DNA of 33,342 nucleotides from an uncultured Lentisphaeria bacterium (lineage in GTDB: Bacteria; Verrucomicrobiota; Lentisphaeria; Victivallales; Victivallaceae): the NCBI GenBank assembly GCA_937888615.1, contig CALABZ010000170.1, positions 1 to 33,342 on the forward strand, in the 5' to 3' direction. A program made the position numbers and the translations under genes. This document shows positions 22,842 through 31,416 of this stretch, one piece after another (the stretch's first letter is position 1; each line of letters starts with the position of its first letter). Below the pieces are notes generated by a model. That model had not been told where the DNA came from. It worked only from the letters and a program-made list of their open reading frames with translations, and did no database searches.

Positions 22842-25421
22842 TTACAATTTATATTTTGCTTTCAAAGTCAATATGGTGCCGCTGAATTCCTCGGGAACTG
22901 TTTCCAATTTTAATTCCTTCAGCAGGTCAAAAATCTTCAATGCGGCCGCCGCATCCTCCGGCGTGTTGCGTCGAATCAGCATCCGGGTGGCGGCGTAACC
23001 GGCCTTTATCGCCCACACCGGGTCCGGTTTCAGGCCACGCGTCAATGCCAGTTTATAACGGAAAATAACCTCGTTGAAATACTCCAGCGCCTGCTCCTCC
23101 TGGTACATGCGTTCTTCGCATACCGCCAGCTTGTAAAGGGTCTGGTTGTACATATCAGGACTCAACTTATCGTCCGTCAGGAGCTTGGAATAAGTATCGA
23201 AAGCGGTTTTCAGATTTTCGGCGTTGCCGTTTTTGCCGTACAGCGAAAAATTGCAGTCCGCCACCCGGCCGCGGGCGGCGCGCGCCAGTTCCGAATCCGG
23301 GCGCCACTGTTCACAACGCGCATAAAGGAGCGCGGCCCTGGCGTAATCGCCGCTTTTCGAAGCAATATCACCGCCAAGGAACAGCGCTTCCCCCATCCGG
23401 GAATCCTGAACGAACCGGGTATAAAAATCGTCGAGCACGGCCAGCGCTTCCTTGTATTTGCCCTGTATTTCCAGCACAACGGCGCGATCAATCAGGATCC
23501 GGGCGGAAATATCCCGGTTCTCTTTGTAAAGCGTTTCCATTTCGTCAAGGAGTTTCGCGGCCTCGCCCGGTTTACCCGAATTGCGCAGATAATCAACCTG
23601 CCAGAACAACGCAGCAGGAGTGACCTCGGTCTGCGGGTAATCCTTCTTCAACACCTCCACACAGGCAATCGCATCGCCGATTTTACCATCGAAAAAATTC
23701 GCATATGTCAGTCGGTACAAAGCAGACGGAAGATTCTTGTAGCCCGGATCCGTTTTGCGCAGAAGCTCCAACGCGGTAATCGCCTGCGGGTACTCCTGCA
23801 GCTCATAAAACAGGACTCCGGCTTCATAAAGGGCATCCGCCGCGTAATCACTCTGCGGATACTGCTCCGCCAGCTTGCGGAACGCCTTGGCGGCCTCGCT
23901 TTTGCGCTCCAGCAATTTCAGCACATAACCGCGATAATACATGCCCTTTTCCACGGATACCCCGGTTTTGATTTCCCGGATCAGCCGGTCGGTAGTTTCC
24001 AACGCGCCATTGTAATCCTTCAACTCAATCTGGGCCCGGATCATCCCCAGCATACAGGGCCCCTGCCAGGCACTTGCAATCTTCGCCGAATTGGAAAACA
24101 CGGTCAATGCTTCCCCAAAATTCCGGCTTTTCAGGTAAATCATTCCCAGGAGGCAACTTCCTTCCTCGCGCTGGTCGACAGTCTCGCCGTTTTTGCAGAC
24201 GAAATCCAGCAGTGCGATTGCGGAAACGAAATCCCGCTGGGATTCGCAAATCGCCGCCGCCTGTTTGGCCGCCGTCAGGCGTTTCGCCATCGGCACGTTC
24301 TTGTCCTTGATCACTTCGTTCAAGATGTTGCGTGCTTCCTCGTATTCTTTCAGCCCGGCATAAAGGCCGGATATTTTCATCTTGACCTCGGTGGCGTCCG
24401 GAGCGTCCGGATAAAACTCCAGATATTCGCGCGCAACGTCGGCGGCGGCACGCCGGTCCCCGGCTTCATAATATGCATTGATCAAACTTCGCATCGCCGC
24501 CCGACGGTCCGAAGCGGACGGGGCCGAACGCCGGGCATCCTGCAGGAAGACAATCGCGTTTTCCCGCTGTTTCTGCGCCGTGAAGTATTTCGCCGCAGTC
24601 ATTTGAGTATTGTACAGCAAGGGGTCCGTATCATCGGTCAGGTGCGTCCGCAACGTCTGGTAATACTGGCGGGCATCGTCGAATTTTTTCTCTTCGACCA
24701 GCAAATAAAAATTCAGTATTTCCACCTGAAGGTAATTTTTTTCGCTGCGATAGCGGGCGGTTTCGGACAACAGTTTCGCCGCATCCTTGAATTCCCCCTG
24801 CTTAATCAGGCAGAAAATACGGCTGACAAATGCCGTGAATTCCCATTCCGTTCCCCCGCCGACCTGCTCCAACATCCGGTAAGTTTCGGCCGCATCCTTC
24901 CATTTGTCCTGCATCCGCTGGGCGTATCCCAGACTCGAGAGCAGATGAAAATAGAGTTGTCCGGAAATCGTCCCGCCGTTCATCATGGTTTCCAGTATCT
25001 TTTCGGCTTCCGGGTACTTGCGCTCCAGGAGCAGCAGGTCGGCCCGGTAAATCGTCCGGCGTCCGATCCCGGCGGCAGGCATTTTCGCCTCGTATTCGGC
25101 AAGTTCGCGGCGGGCGTCGTCGGGACGCAAAGCCTTCAGGTATGATGCGATAAGCTGCTCATACGCGCCCTGAAGTTCGGACTTGTCCTCAGCCCCCGCC
25201 TTCGCCTTTTGAAAGAACGAAATCGCCTGTTCGTAATTACCCGCCCTGTAAGCCTCGCTTCCCAGTTCGGAATAATTTAAACGCGGCGGATTCGCACTGT
25301 ACTCGTCGGCGGACAAACACGGCAGACAATAAAAAGCCAATCCGGCAATCATCCCTCTCAGGAAGATTTGCCGGAAACATTCCCGCTTTCTGAAAAAGCC
25401 GAACAAAATATGCAACCTCAT
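22842..25421 (-). CDS. Large secreted tetratricopeptide-repeat protein
   Basis: An 859-aa protein made of many ~34-residue TPR-like helix pairs from about residue 45 to the end, with recurring Gly/Ala-Tyr and Ala-Leu-x-x-Tyr positions (for example YRAGNYEQAISFFQKA). A longer frame from 25508 would run into recA, so the ATG at 25421, 13 bp after the recA stop, is preferred though its ribosome site is weak. Residues 1-39 look like a signal sequence: a long basic start, a hydrophobic core and a small-residue end near Ser-Ala. It probably works in the periplasm as a scaffold. Coupled with exbB, exbD and tonB-like genes, it may help an energised envelope process, as CpoB/YbgF does with Tol-Pal. 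Confidence 0.8.
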   Translation of the reverse strand: MRLHILFGFFRKRECFRQIFLRGMIAGLAFYCLPCLSADEYSANPPRLNYSELGSEAYRAGNYEQAISFFQKAKAGAEDKSELQGAYEQLIASYLKALRPDDARRELAEYEAKMPAAGIGRRTIYRADLLLLERKYPEAEKILETMMNGGTISGQLYFHLLSSLGYAQRMQDKWKDAAETYRMLEQVGGGTEWEFTAFVSRIFCLIKQGEFKDAAKLLSETARYRSEKNYLQVEILNFYLLVEEKKFDDARQYYQTLRTHLTDDTDPLLYNTQMTAAKYFTAQKQRENAIVFLQDARRSAPSASDRRAAMRSLINAYYEAGDRRAAADVAREYLEFYPDAPDATEVKMKISGLYAGLKEYEEARNILNEVIKDKNVPMAKRLTAAKQAAAICESQRDFVSAIALLDFVCKNGETVDQREEGSCLLGMIYLKSRNFGEALTVFSNSAKIASAWQGPCMLGMIRAQIELKDYNGALETTDRLIREIKTGVSVEKGMYYRGYVLKLLERKSEAAKAFRKLAEQYPQSDYAADALYEAGVLFYELQEYPQAITALELLRKTDPGYKNLPSALYRLTYANFFDGKIGDAIACVEVLKKDYPQTEVTPAALFWQVDYLRNSGKPGEAAKLLDEMETLYKENRDISARILIDRAVVLEIQGKYKEALAVLDDFYTRFVQDSRMGEALFLGGDIASKSGDYARAALLYARCEQWRPDSELARAARGRVADCNFSLYGKNGNAENLKTAFDTYSKLLTDDKLSPDMYNQTLYKLAVCEERMYQEEQALEYFNEVIFRYKLALTRGLKPDPVWAIKAGYAATRMLIRRNTPEDAAAALKIFDLLKELKLETVPEEFSGTILTLKAKYKL

Positions 25422-25434
25422 GAGCCGAAGCAAT

Positions 25435-26514
25435 TTATTTCTCTGGCTGTTCTTCCGTTTTCGCGTCGTCCGCGCCGCCCACGCTGCTTGCGCCGCCTCC
25501 CATTCCAAGCTTTTCCTTGATTTTGGCCAGGAGTTTCGCTTCGATTTCCGGGTTGTTGGCGATCAACAGTTTGGTCTGCTCACGGCCCTGTCCGAGCTGT
25601 TCTCCATCCATCGAGAACCATGAACCGCGCTTTTCCAAAATCTCCATATCCGCAGCAACGTCGAGAATCGAACCGGAACGGGAAATCCCTTCGGCGTAAT
25701 TAATATCGAATTCCGCAACCTTGAAAGGCGGCGCCATCTTATTCTTGATCACTTTAACCCGGGTACGATTGCCGGTGATTTCCCCGGAGGGATCCTTGAT
25801 CACGCCGATTTTGCGGATATCCAGCCGGATCGAGGCATAAAATTTCAGGGCGTTACCACCGGTAGTGGTTTCGGGGTTGCCGAACATCACGCCGATTTTT
25901 TCGCGGATCTGGTTGGTGAAAATGATACAGGTCCGGCCGCGGCTGGCCGCTCCGGTCAGTTTGCGCAGAGCCTGCGACATCAGGCGGGCCTGTAGTCCCA
26001 TGTGGGAGTCCCCCATCGAACCGTCGATTTCGGCACGCGGCACCAGGGCCGCCACCGAGTCCACCACCAGAACATCAATGGAATTACTGCGGACAAGCGT
26101 ATCGACGATGTTCAAAGCATCTTCCCCGCAATCCGGCTGAGTCACCAGCAAGCTGTCCACATCCACGCCGATCTTTTTAGCATAAGTGGGATCGATCGCA
26201 TGTTCGGCGTCGATGATTGCACAGGTACCGCCCGCTTTCTGGGCATTGGCAATCACATGCAGGCAAACCGTGGTTTTGCCGGAAGATTCAGGTCCGAAGA
26301 TTTCAATAATCCGGCCCCGCGGTATACCACCGCAGCCCAGCGCGATATCAAGCGCCAGAGAACCGGTGCTGATGACTGGGACATCGGTATTTGCGGTACT
26401 GTCGCCAAGGCGCATGATCGAGCCTTTGCCGAATTCCTTTTCAATTTGACTGATTGCGATTTCAAGATTTTTATTTTTCGCGTCAAGCGCTTTGTCCTGC
26501 TTTGAGTCCGCCAT
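25435..26514 (-). CDS. recA: Recombinase RecA
   Basis: A 359-aa DNA recombinase and SOS co-protease. Walker A is GPESSGKT (74-81), Walker B falls in IDVLVVDSVAALVP, and the DNA-binding loops include the GARLMSQALRKL-type and TNQIREKIGVMFGNPETTTGG segments. The C-terminus is extended and charged (Gly-Gly-rich then Glu/Asp-rich), as in most bacteria. GGAG precedes the start. It begins 15 bp after gyrB, so it seems to be transcribed from the gyrB promoter; no LexA-type box is visible in the gap. Confidence 0.98.
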   Translation of the reverse strand: MADSKQDKALDAKNKNLEIAISQIEKEFGKGSIMRLGDSTANTDVPVISTGSLALDIALGCGGIPRGRIIEIFGPESSGKTTVCLHVIANAQKAGGTCAIIDAEHAIDPTYAKKIGVDVDSLLVTQPDCGEDALNIVDTLVRSNSIDVLVVDSVAALVPRAEIDGSMGDSHMGLQARLMSQALRKLTGAASRGRTCIIFTNQIREKIGVMFGNPETTTGGNALKFYASIRLDIRKIGVIKDPSGEITGNRTRVKVIKNKMAPPFKVAEFDINYAEGISRSGSILDVAADMEILEKRGSWFSMDGEQLGQGREQTKLLIANNPEIEAKLLAKIKEKLGMGGGASSVGGADDAKTEEQPEK

Positions 26515-26529
26515 ATTTTTCTCCAGTAT

Positions 26530-29064
26530 TTAAATATCCAAATCTTTTACGGTTGCCGCATATTTTTCAATATAATCGCGGCGCGGTTCCACCACGTCGC
26601 CCATCAGCAGGGTAAACATCCGTTCAGCCTGGACGACATCTTCCATTTTCACCCGGATCATTTTACGGCTGGCGGGGTCCATCGTGGTTTCCCAAAGCTG
26701 CTCGGCGTTCATTTCACCAAGACCTTTGTAGCGCTGGATGTACATCCCCTGACGGCCGTTTTTCTTGATCGCTTCGAAAAGGGCATCCAACGAGTTAACG
26801 CTGATTTCGTCCTCCTGAGCGATCACTTTGAACACCGGTTCGTCGCCGTGGAAAATATTTGCCACGGTAATGCCGGCATTCAGCGTCAGGAGTTCTTTCA
26901 GGATTGCTTCGCAACCTTGGGCCTCGAAGACATTGATCAGGTCGATTGCCGGATGCATGTGAGCTTCGACATGGAGTTCATCATTTACGGGATCTATGGC
27001 CGTTGCCTCCTCCGCACCTTCCGGCACCGGCGGCGCCAGGCGCTGAATCGCCTCGTTAATGCAGGCTTTCTGCTCTTCCTCGCTGAAGACATAAATGTTG
27101 CTGACGGTCCCGTCATGTTCGCGAACATTGACCTTGGCGATCGGGAACCTGCCGTCCTCGGTACAGGTCGCGAAATACTCATCCCGGTCAATCCCGCTGC
27201 GGCTCAGGTTCACTCCCACATGGACAATACGCTTGAAAATATCGATCAAAGCCAGGATTTCCTCGCGAGTGAAAACCCTGCCGTCAATCCCGCGCACTTC
27301 AATATCTTCGCAACCCAGTCCGATCAGGTAACTGTCGAGCTGGTCTTCCGTGTCGATATAACGCTCGACCTTGCGACGGCGTACTTTGAAAAGCGGCGGA
27401 TTGGCGATATAGATGTATCCCGCTTCGATCAACGGTTTCATCTGCCGATAGAAAAAAGTAAGAAGCAAAGTACGGATGTGCGAACCGTCAACGTCGGCAT
27501 CTGTCATGATGACGATGCGGTGATAGCGGGCTTTGCTGACATCGACGCCGCTGCCGCCGCCGTTCTCTTCGCCCTCGCCACGCTGGTTTCCGACCCCGCA
27601 GCCGATCGCCGCGATCAGTGACTGGATTTCCTTGTTCTCAAGGACTTTGTCCAGACGCGCCTTTTCCACGTTCAGCAATTTACCGCGAATCGGCAGGATC
27701 GCCTGGAATGAGCTGTCGCGCCCCTGTTTGGCGGAACCGCCTGCCGAATCCCCTTCGACGATGTAGATTTCACACTGTTCGGGGTCACGGGAAGAACAGT
27801 CTGCCAATTTGCCGGGCAATGAAAAACTATCCAATGCACCCTTGCGCTGAACCAACTCACGGGCTTTTTTCGCGGCTTCGCGGGCGCGGGCGGCAGTCAT
27901 GGATTTCATGACCACATCCTTGGCTACGGCCGGATTTTCATGAAGAAACTCGCCAAGCCCGTCATTGACTACCGATTCGACAATCCCGCGGACTTCACTG
28001 TTGCCGAGCTTGGTCTTGGTCTGCCCTTCAAACTGCGGCTCGGGAACCTTGACACTGATGACCGCGGTCAACCCTTCGCGGGTGTCGGCAGCAGTCACGC
28101 TCTTATCGTTTTTAAGCTCGATTTTCGCGTAGTTATTGATGGTACGGGTCAATGCGGCCTGGAACCCGGTCAGATGGGAACCGCCTTCAATCGTATTAAT
28201 ATTGTTCGCATAGCTGTAGATATTTTCACTGAACCCGTCGTTGTACTGCATGGCGAGTTCGACGTCGATTCCGTCTTTTTCACGATGGAAATAGATAACT
28301 TTCTGAAGCACCTGCATGTTGGCATTCAGGTACTGCACATACTCAATAATCCCACCTTCAAAGTGAAATTTCTCCAGACGCGGGCCGTTGCCGTCCACAT
28401 CCCGTTCGTCTTTCAGCGAAATCGTAATACCGCGGTTCAGGAACGCAAGTTCCCGGAGACGCTTTACCAGGATATCCCACTGATAAATGGTGTCGGGGAA
28501 AATCTGGGAGTCCGGCTTGAAACGGACCATCGTGCCGGTATGCACGCTTTCGCCGATTTCCGTCAGGGGGTCAGTCGTTTTCCCGCGCGCAAATCGAATC
28601 CGATAGCACTTCTCATCGCGGCAGACCTGAACTTCAAGCCATTCGCTCAATGCATTCACGCAGGAAACGCCGACCCCGTGAAGTCCGCCGGAAACCTTGT
28701 AGGAATCCTTGTCGAATTTGCCCCCGGCATGGAGCACGGTCAAAGCCACTTCCACGGCGGGTTTCTTTTCCTTCGGATGCAGGTCCACCGGAATTCCGCG
28801 GCCATCGTCGACGACCGAAATACTGTTGTCCTGATGAATAACGACCTGCACGCTGCTCGCATAACCGGCCAGCGCTTCGTCAATACTGTTATCTACGACT
28901 TCATATACAAGATGATGCAACCCACGGATGCCGGTGTCGCCGATATACATGCTGGGGCGGACGCGCACGGCCTCCAAACCCTCCAGCACGGTAATGGCAT
29001 CGGCTTTATATCCACGATGCACTTCATGAGTCTCGGGGGTAAGATCTTTTTCCAACTCTGACAT
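26530..29064 (-). CDS. gyrB: DNA gyrase subunit B
   Basis: An 844-aa ATPase subunit of gyrase, which introduces negative supercoils. An ATG at 29082 opens the frame, but the ATG at 29064 has GAGGTG ten bases upstream and gives a typical N-terminus. The GHKL domain shows EVVDNSIDEA (catalytic Glu55), DDGRGIPV and GGLHGVGVS. The TOPRIM part has EGDSAGGSAKQGRD and MTDADVDGSHI with the metal-binding acids. The end reads QRYKGLGEMNAEQLWETTM. There is no gyrA next to it; instead recA follows by 15 bp. Confidence 0.97.
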   Translation of the reverse strand: MSELEKDLTPETHEVHRGYKADAITVLEGLEAVRVRPSMYIGDTGIRGLHHLVYEVVDNSIDEALAGYASSVQVVIHQDNSISVVDDGRGIPVDLHPKEKKPAVEVALTVLHAGGKFDKDSYKVSGGLHGVGVSCVNALSEWLEVQVCRDEKCYRIRFARGKTTDPLTEIGESVHTGTMVRFKPDSQIFPDTIYQWDILVKRLRELAFLNRGITISLKDERDVDGNGPRLEKFHFEGGIIEYVQYLNANMQVLQKVIYFHREKDGIDVELAMQYNDGFSENIYSYANNINTIEGGSHLTGFQAALTRTINNYAKIELKNDKSVTAADTREGLTAVISVKVPEPQFEGQTKTKLGNSEVRGIVESVVNDGLGEFLHENPAVAKDVVMKSMTAARAREAAKKARELVQRKGALDSFSLPGKLADCSSRDPEQCEIYIVEGDSAGGSAKQGRDSSFQAILPIRGKLLNVEKARLDKVLENKEIQSLIAAIGCGVGNQRGEGEENGGGSGVDVSKARYHRIVIMTDADVDGSHIRTLLLTFFYRQMKPLIEAGYIYIANPPLFKVRRRKVERYIDTEDQLDSYLIGLGCEDIEVRGIDGRVFTREEILALIDIFKRIVHVGVNLSRSGIDRDEYFATCTEDGRFPIAKVNVREHDGTVSNIYVFSEEEQKACINEAIQRLAPPVPEGAEEATAIDPVNDELHVEAHMHPAIDLINVFEAQGCEAILKELLTLNAGITVANIFHGDEPVFKVIAQEDEISVNSLDALFEAIKKNGRQGMYIQRYKGLGEMNAEQLWETTMDPASRKMIRVKMEDVVQAERMFTLLMGDVVEPRRDYIEKYAATVKDLDI

Positions 29065-29087
29065 AATATTCGAGCACCTCATTTTTC

Positions 29088-29104
29088 ACTTATTTTGAAT
29101 AAGT
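29088..29104. promoter_or_regulatory. Palindrome upstream of gyrB
   Basis: ACTTATT-TTG-AATAAGT is a perfect 7-bp inverted repeat 24 bp before the gyrB start. A weak promoter (TTGAAA, 17 bp, TACCTT on the minus strand) would place it at or just after the transcript start. It could be an operator or a short 5' hairpin. The rest of 29105-29420 is AT-rich and holds only the candidate promoter of the HAD gene. Confidence 0.35.
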
Positions 29105-29365
29105 TGTAAGGTACACTGCCGCGAGCGGTTTTTCAAGTAAAAATCAAGACTTAATATCGAATATTTTTCCGATGGAATTCCATCAGCAATCCGTTGAAAA
29201 AAAACGGGTTCGAGAATCCGTCAAACGATCCTCCGTCCCAATGGAAATCACCCGCCTGAAACCATCCGTTGCCGCACTATTGCAATTTTTACCAATTTGT
29301 AAAGCGAATACATCATCCTTACTGTTATTTGTAAAAGAACGGCATCCGGCTCCCCTCAAAAAAAG

Positions 29366-29382
29366 TTGGCATGATTCCTGCT
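29366..29382 (+). promoter_or_regulatory. Candidate sigma-54 (-24/-12) promoter of the HAD gene
   Basis: TTGGCATG, four bases, CTGCT. The GG and GC pairs are separated by exactly ten bases, as sigma-54 requires, and -24 is near consensus. The predicted start is about 12 bases downstream, before the AGGAGG site at 29409. The window encodes a sigma-54 activator at 15334-16824. Confidence 0.5.
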
Positions 29383-29420
29383 ACATATATTTACAAAATC
29401 TACAAAACAGGAGGATTTTT

Positions 29421-30212
29421 ATGAAAGGCTATTTAATCGACATGGATGGCGTGGTTTACCGCGGCAAGGAAATCATACCCGGTGCACGTGAATTCATCAA
29501 TTCGCTGGTATACAGCAAAATCCCATTCACGTTTTTCACCAACAACAGCCAGAGAACGCGGCGTGATACCGCCTACAAAATGAACCGCCTTGGATTCGAT
29601 ATCACCGAAAAACAGATTTTCACCTGCGCCATGGCCACCGCCCGGTTTCTGAAACGCCAGAATCCAAACGGCTCGGCTTACGTCATCGGCGAAGGCGGAC
29701 TGCTGCACGCCCTGCACTGCAACGGCTATGCCGTGGTGGATAACGACCCGGATTACGTGATCGTAGGCGAAGGACGAACCGTCAACATGGAATCAATCGA
29801 AGCCGCATTGAACATGATTCTGCGTGGCGCCCGGCTGATCTCCACCAACCCCGATCCGAACTGTCCTACCGCGCAGGGCATGCGCCCCGGCTGCGGCGCC
29901 ATCGTAGCGATGCTCGAAACCGCGACCGGCACCAAGGCGTTCAGCCTCGGCAAGCCCAGCCCGATCATGATGCGCGAAGCCTGCGCCGAGATCGGCGTCA
30001 CCCCCGACGAGGTAACCGTCATCGGCGATACCATGGAAACCGATATTCTCGGCGGCGTTTACATGGGATGTCATACCATTCTGGTGTTGAGCGGCAACAC
30101 CAAACGTGACGATCTCGCCCGCTATGCCTATTCGCCAAGCGAAGTCATCAACAGCATTGCCGAAATCACCCCGCCGGAAGTCATGCCGTCGGAAATCGAA
30201 CTTGCCGGGTAG
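29421..30212 (+). CDS. HAD-superfamily subfamily IIA phosphatase (NagD-like)
   Basis: A 263-aa cytoplasmic phosphatase. The start at 29421 has a perfect AGGAGG; an in-frame extension back to 29172 is rejected. HAD motif I is LIDMDGVVYRG (nucleophile Asp7, Asp9), motif II is FFTNNSQRTR, the lysine of motif III is in LGKPSP, and motif IV is IGDTMETDILGG. The C2-type cap between them carries the usual NagD-family features. NagD and relatives hydrolyse nucleotide or sugar phosphates; the substrate here cannot be read. It stands alone, divergent from gyrB and ending in a strong terminator. Confidence 0.92.
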   Translation: MKGYLIDMDGVVYRGKEIIPGAREFINSLVYSKIPFTFFTNNSQRTRRDTAYKMNRLGFDITEKQIFTCAMATARFLKRQNPNGSAYVIGEGGLLHALHCNGYAVVDNDPDYVIVGEGRTVNMESIEAALNMILRGARLISTNPDPNCPTAQGMRPGCGAIVAMLETATGTKAFSLGKPSPIMMREACAEIGVTPDEVTVIGDTMETDILGGVYMGCHTILVLSGNTKRDDLARYAYSPSEVINSIAEITPPEVMPSEIELAG

Positions 30213-30220
30213 AAAAATGA

Positions 30221-30256
30221 AAGAATCCGCTCCGGCACAAACCGGAACGGATTCTT
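30221..30256. terminator. Bidirectional intrinsic terminator between HAD and RRM genes
   Basis: AAGAATCCG-C-TCCGG and CCGGA-A-CGGATTCTT form a 14-bp stem with one mismatch and a 6-nt loop, in the 60-bp gap between two convergent genes. The minus strand continues into TCATTTTTCT; the plus strand into CAAAATTT. Confidence 0.85.
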
Positions 30257-30272
30257 CAAAATTTGCGGATGC

Positions 30273-30581
30273 TTAGAAACGACGACCGCCGCCGCCGTTG
30301 CCACCACCGTGGCCGAAATTACGACGCGGGGGGCGTACTTCACGCGGACGAGCTTCGTTTACTTTCAAGTCGCGACCACCCTGATTGCTGCCGTTCACCG
30401 CTTCGATTGCAGCCTTGGCTTCGTTGTCATTGTCCATTTCCACGAAACCAAACCCCTTGGCACGCCCGGTTTCACGGTCCATGACCAGACGAGCACTCGA
30501 AACAGTGCCATAGACGCTGAAAACTCCTTTCAGATCTTCCTCGGTCATTGAATACGGCATGTTTCCTACATAGATATTCAT
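30273..30581 (-). CDS. RRM-domain RNA-binding protein, glycine-rich tail
   Basis: A 102-aa protein with one RNA-recognition motif: RNP2 is IYVGNM (3-8), RNP1 is KGFGFVEM (about 42-49). The tail after residue 80 is Arg- and Gly-rich (RRNFGHGGGNGGGGRRF), like the bacterial/cyanobacterial Rbp family related to cold-shock RNA-binding proteins. Start at 30581 with AAGGGGAT upstream; a longer frame to 30638 is not needed. The promoter at 30830-30858 is strong and the leader between (about 240 nt) can fold, so translation may be controlled by temperature or by the protein itself. Confidence 0.93.
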   Translation of the reverse strand: MNIYVGNMPYSMTEEDLKGVFSVYGTVSSARLVMDRETGRAKGFGFVEMDNDNEAKAAIEAVNGSNQGGRDLKVNEARPREVRPPRRNFGHGGGNGGGGRRF

Positions 30582-30823
30582 GATATCCCCTTTGTTTGCG
30601 CCCCCTCCTAAATAATAACGATTTCTTTTATATTCCACAGGAAAATACCGGATAGATCAGGGAGGAAGGCAAAAACTGCGATCTTCTGGGAATCCCGCTG
30701 TGGCATATCCTGAACTTTCCTAAAAAAAGTGAGGATTCGCGGTTTTGCGCCGGACGGCGCCTGGAAGTGGAAACTTCAAATTCAAAAAATACTTTCCTTA
30801 CAGATACTTAAAAATATACATCC
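30582..30823 (-). promoter_or_regulatory. Structured ~240-nt 5' leader of the RRM gene
   Basis: From the predicted start near 30823 to the ATG. Nested pairs are CCACAG with CTGTGG (30635-30640 and 30698-30703), GGAT with ATCC (30650-30653 and 30692-30695) and AGATC with GATCT (30654-30658 and 30680-30684). Upstream hairpins are a GCGCC-GGCGC stem (near 30750) and GAAGT-ACTTC (near 30770). No matching gene lies in it. Confidence 0.5.
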
Positions 30824-30829
30824 ATATAA

Positions 30830-30858
30830 ATTATAATCTGAATCTCAAAAAAAAGCAA
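30830..30858 (-). promoter_or_regulatory. Sigma-70-type promoter of the RRM gene
   Basis: Minus-strand TTGCTT (30853-30858), 17-bp spacer and a perfect TATAAT (30830-30835). Transcription would begin about 240 nt before the RRM start codon. The rest of 30859-30945, up to the release-factor-like stop, is AT-rich without a clear terminator hairpin. Confidence 0.6.
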
Positions 30859-30945
30859 GCATTTTTCTCCCGGAAATTGAAATTTTTGTAAAAATAATAC
30901 CAAAACAAAAAATTTAAGACCAATTTTGTGGGGAAAATGTGTTAT

Positions 30946-31416
30946 TTAGCTAGGCTTCCGCAGAGGAATCCGGCGATGAGAGTTGACTTCCTGCCAGAGT
31001 TCGGGGTCCCGATAGAGCAACTTGACCAGAGCGGAAGCCGTCATGCCGAGGGATAACGCCGCCTCCGGGGGATTCCAGTCGGCTGCGGCCAGATGATCCA
31101 GCAGAACGGCACACCATAACGGATAATCGGCATGTTCCACGGCCACTCGCGGACGGAACAACGGTGCCGGTTCCTCCCGAAATCCGAATGCGATTTTGAG
31201 GCGTAATTTACGCAGGGCCCGGCCCCGGTTGGTATGCTGGCTGCGGTCGGTACAGTCCTCACCCGACAACCCGCTGGGCAAATGACAGACCCGTACCGCC
31301 GAAGACGTTTTATTGCGGTGCTGCCCGCCGTTGCCGCTGCCCTTGGAAAATTCCAGTTCGCACTGTACCGATAATTCGGCATCGGTCATCGCCAACCAGC
31401 GGTTGCGCTCACTCAT
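30946..31416 (-). CDS. Peptide chain release factor-like protein (GGQ domain)
   Basis: A 156-aa protein with the class I release-factor catalytic core KGSGNGGQHRNKTSSAV; the Gly-Gly-Gln at 30-32 triggers hydrolysis of peptidyl-tRNA. The stop-codon recognition domains are missing, so it is likely to rescue stalled ribosomes like ArfB or to serve a related role. After about 100 residues a short helical region (AALSLGMTASALVKLLYRD) resembles a helix-turn-helix, ending in a basic tail. The start overlaps the end of the upstream corC-like gene by 8 bp. Confidence 0.85.
   Translation of the reverse strand: MSERNRWLAMTDAELSVQCELEFSKGSGNGGQHRNKTSSAVRVCHLPSGLSGEDCTDRSQHTNRGRALRKLRLKIAFGFREEPAPLFRPRVAVEHADYPLWCAVLLDHLAAADWNPPEAALSLGMTASALVKLLYRDPELWQEVNSHRRIPLRKPS

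Noticed and set aside
25422..25508. 29-residue N-terminal extension of the TPR protein
   Set aside because: It would lie inside the recA 3' end and would hide the signal sequence; the later start fits operon spacing.
27940..29061. 373-codon open frame on the plus strand opposite gyrB
   Set aside because: gyrB is certain on the other strand; no start signal or recognisable domain here.
29172..29420. In-frame N-terminal extension of the HAD gene
   Set aside because: The perfect AGGAGG before 29421 and the HAD motif I at residue 7 fix the start; the upstream part contains the promoter candidate.
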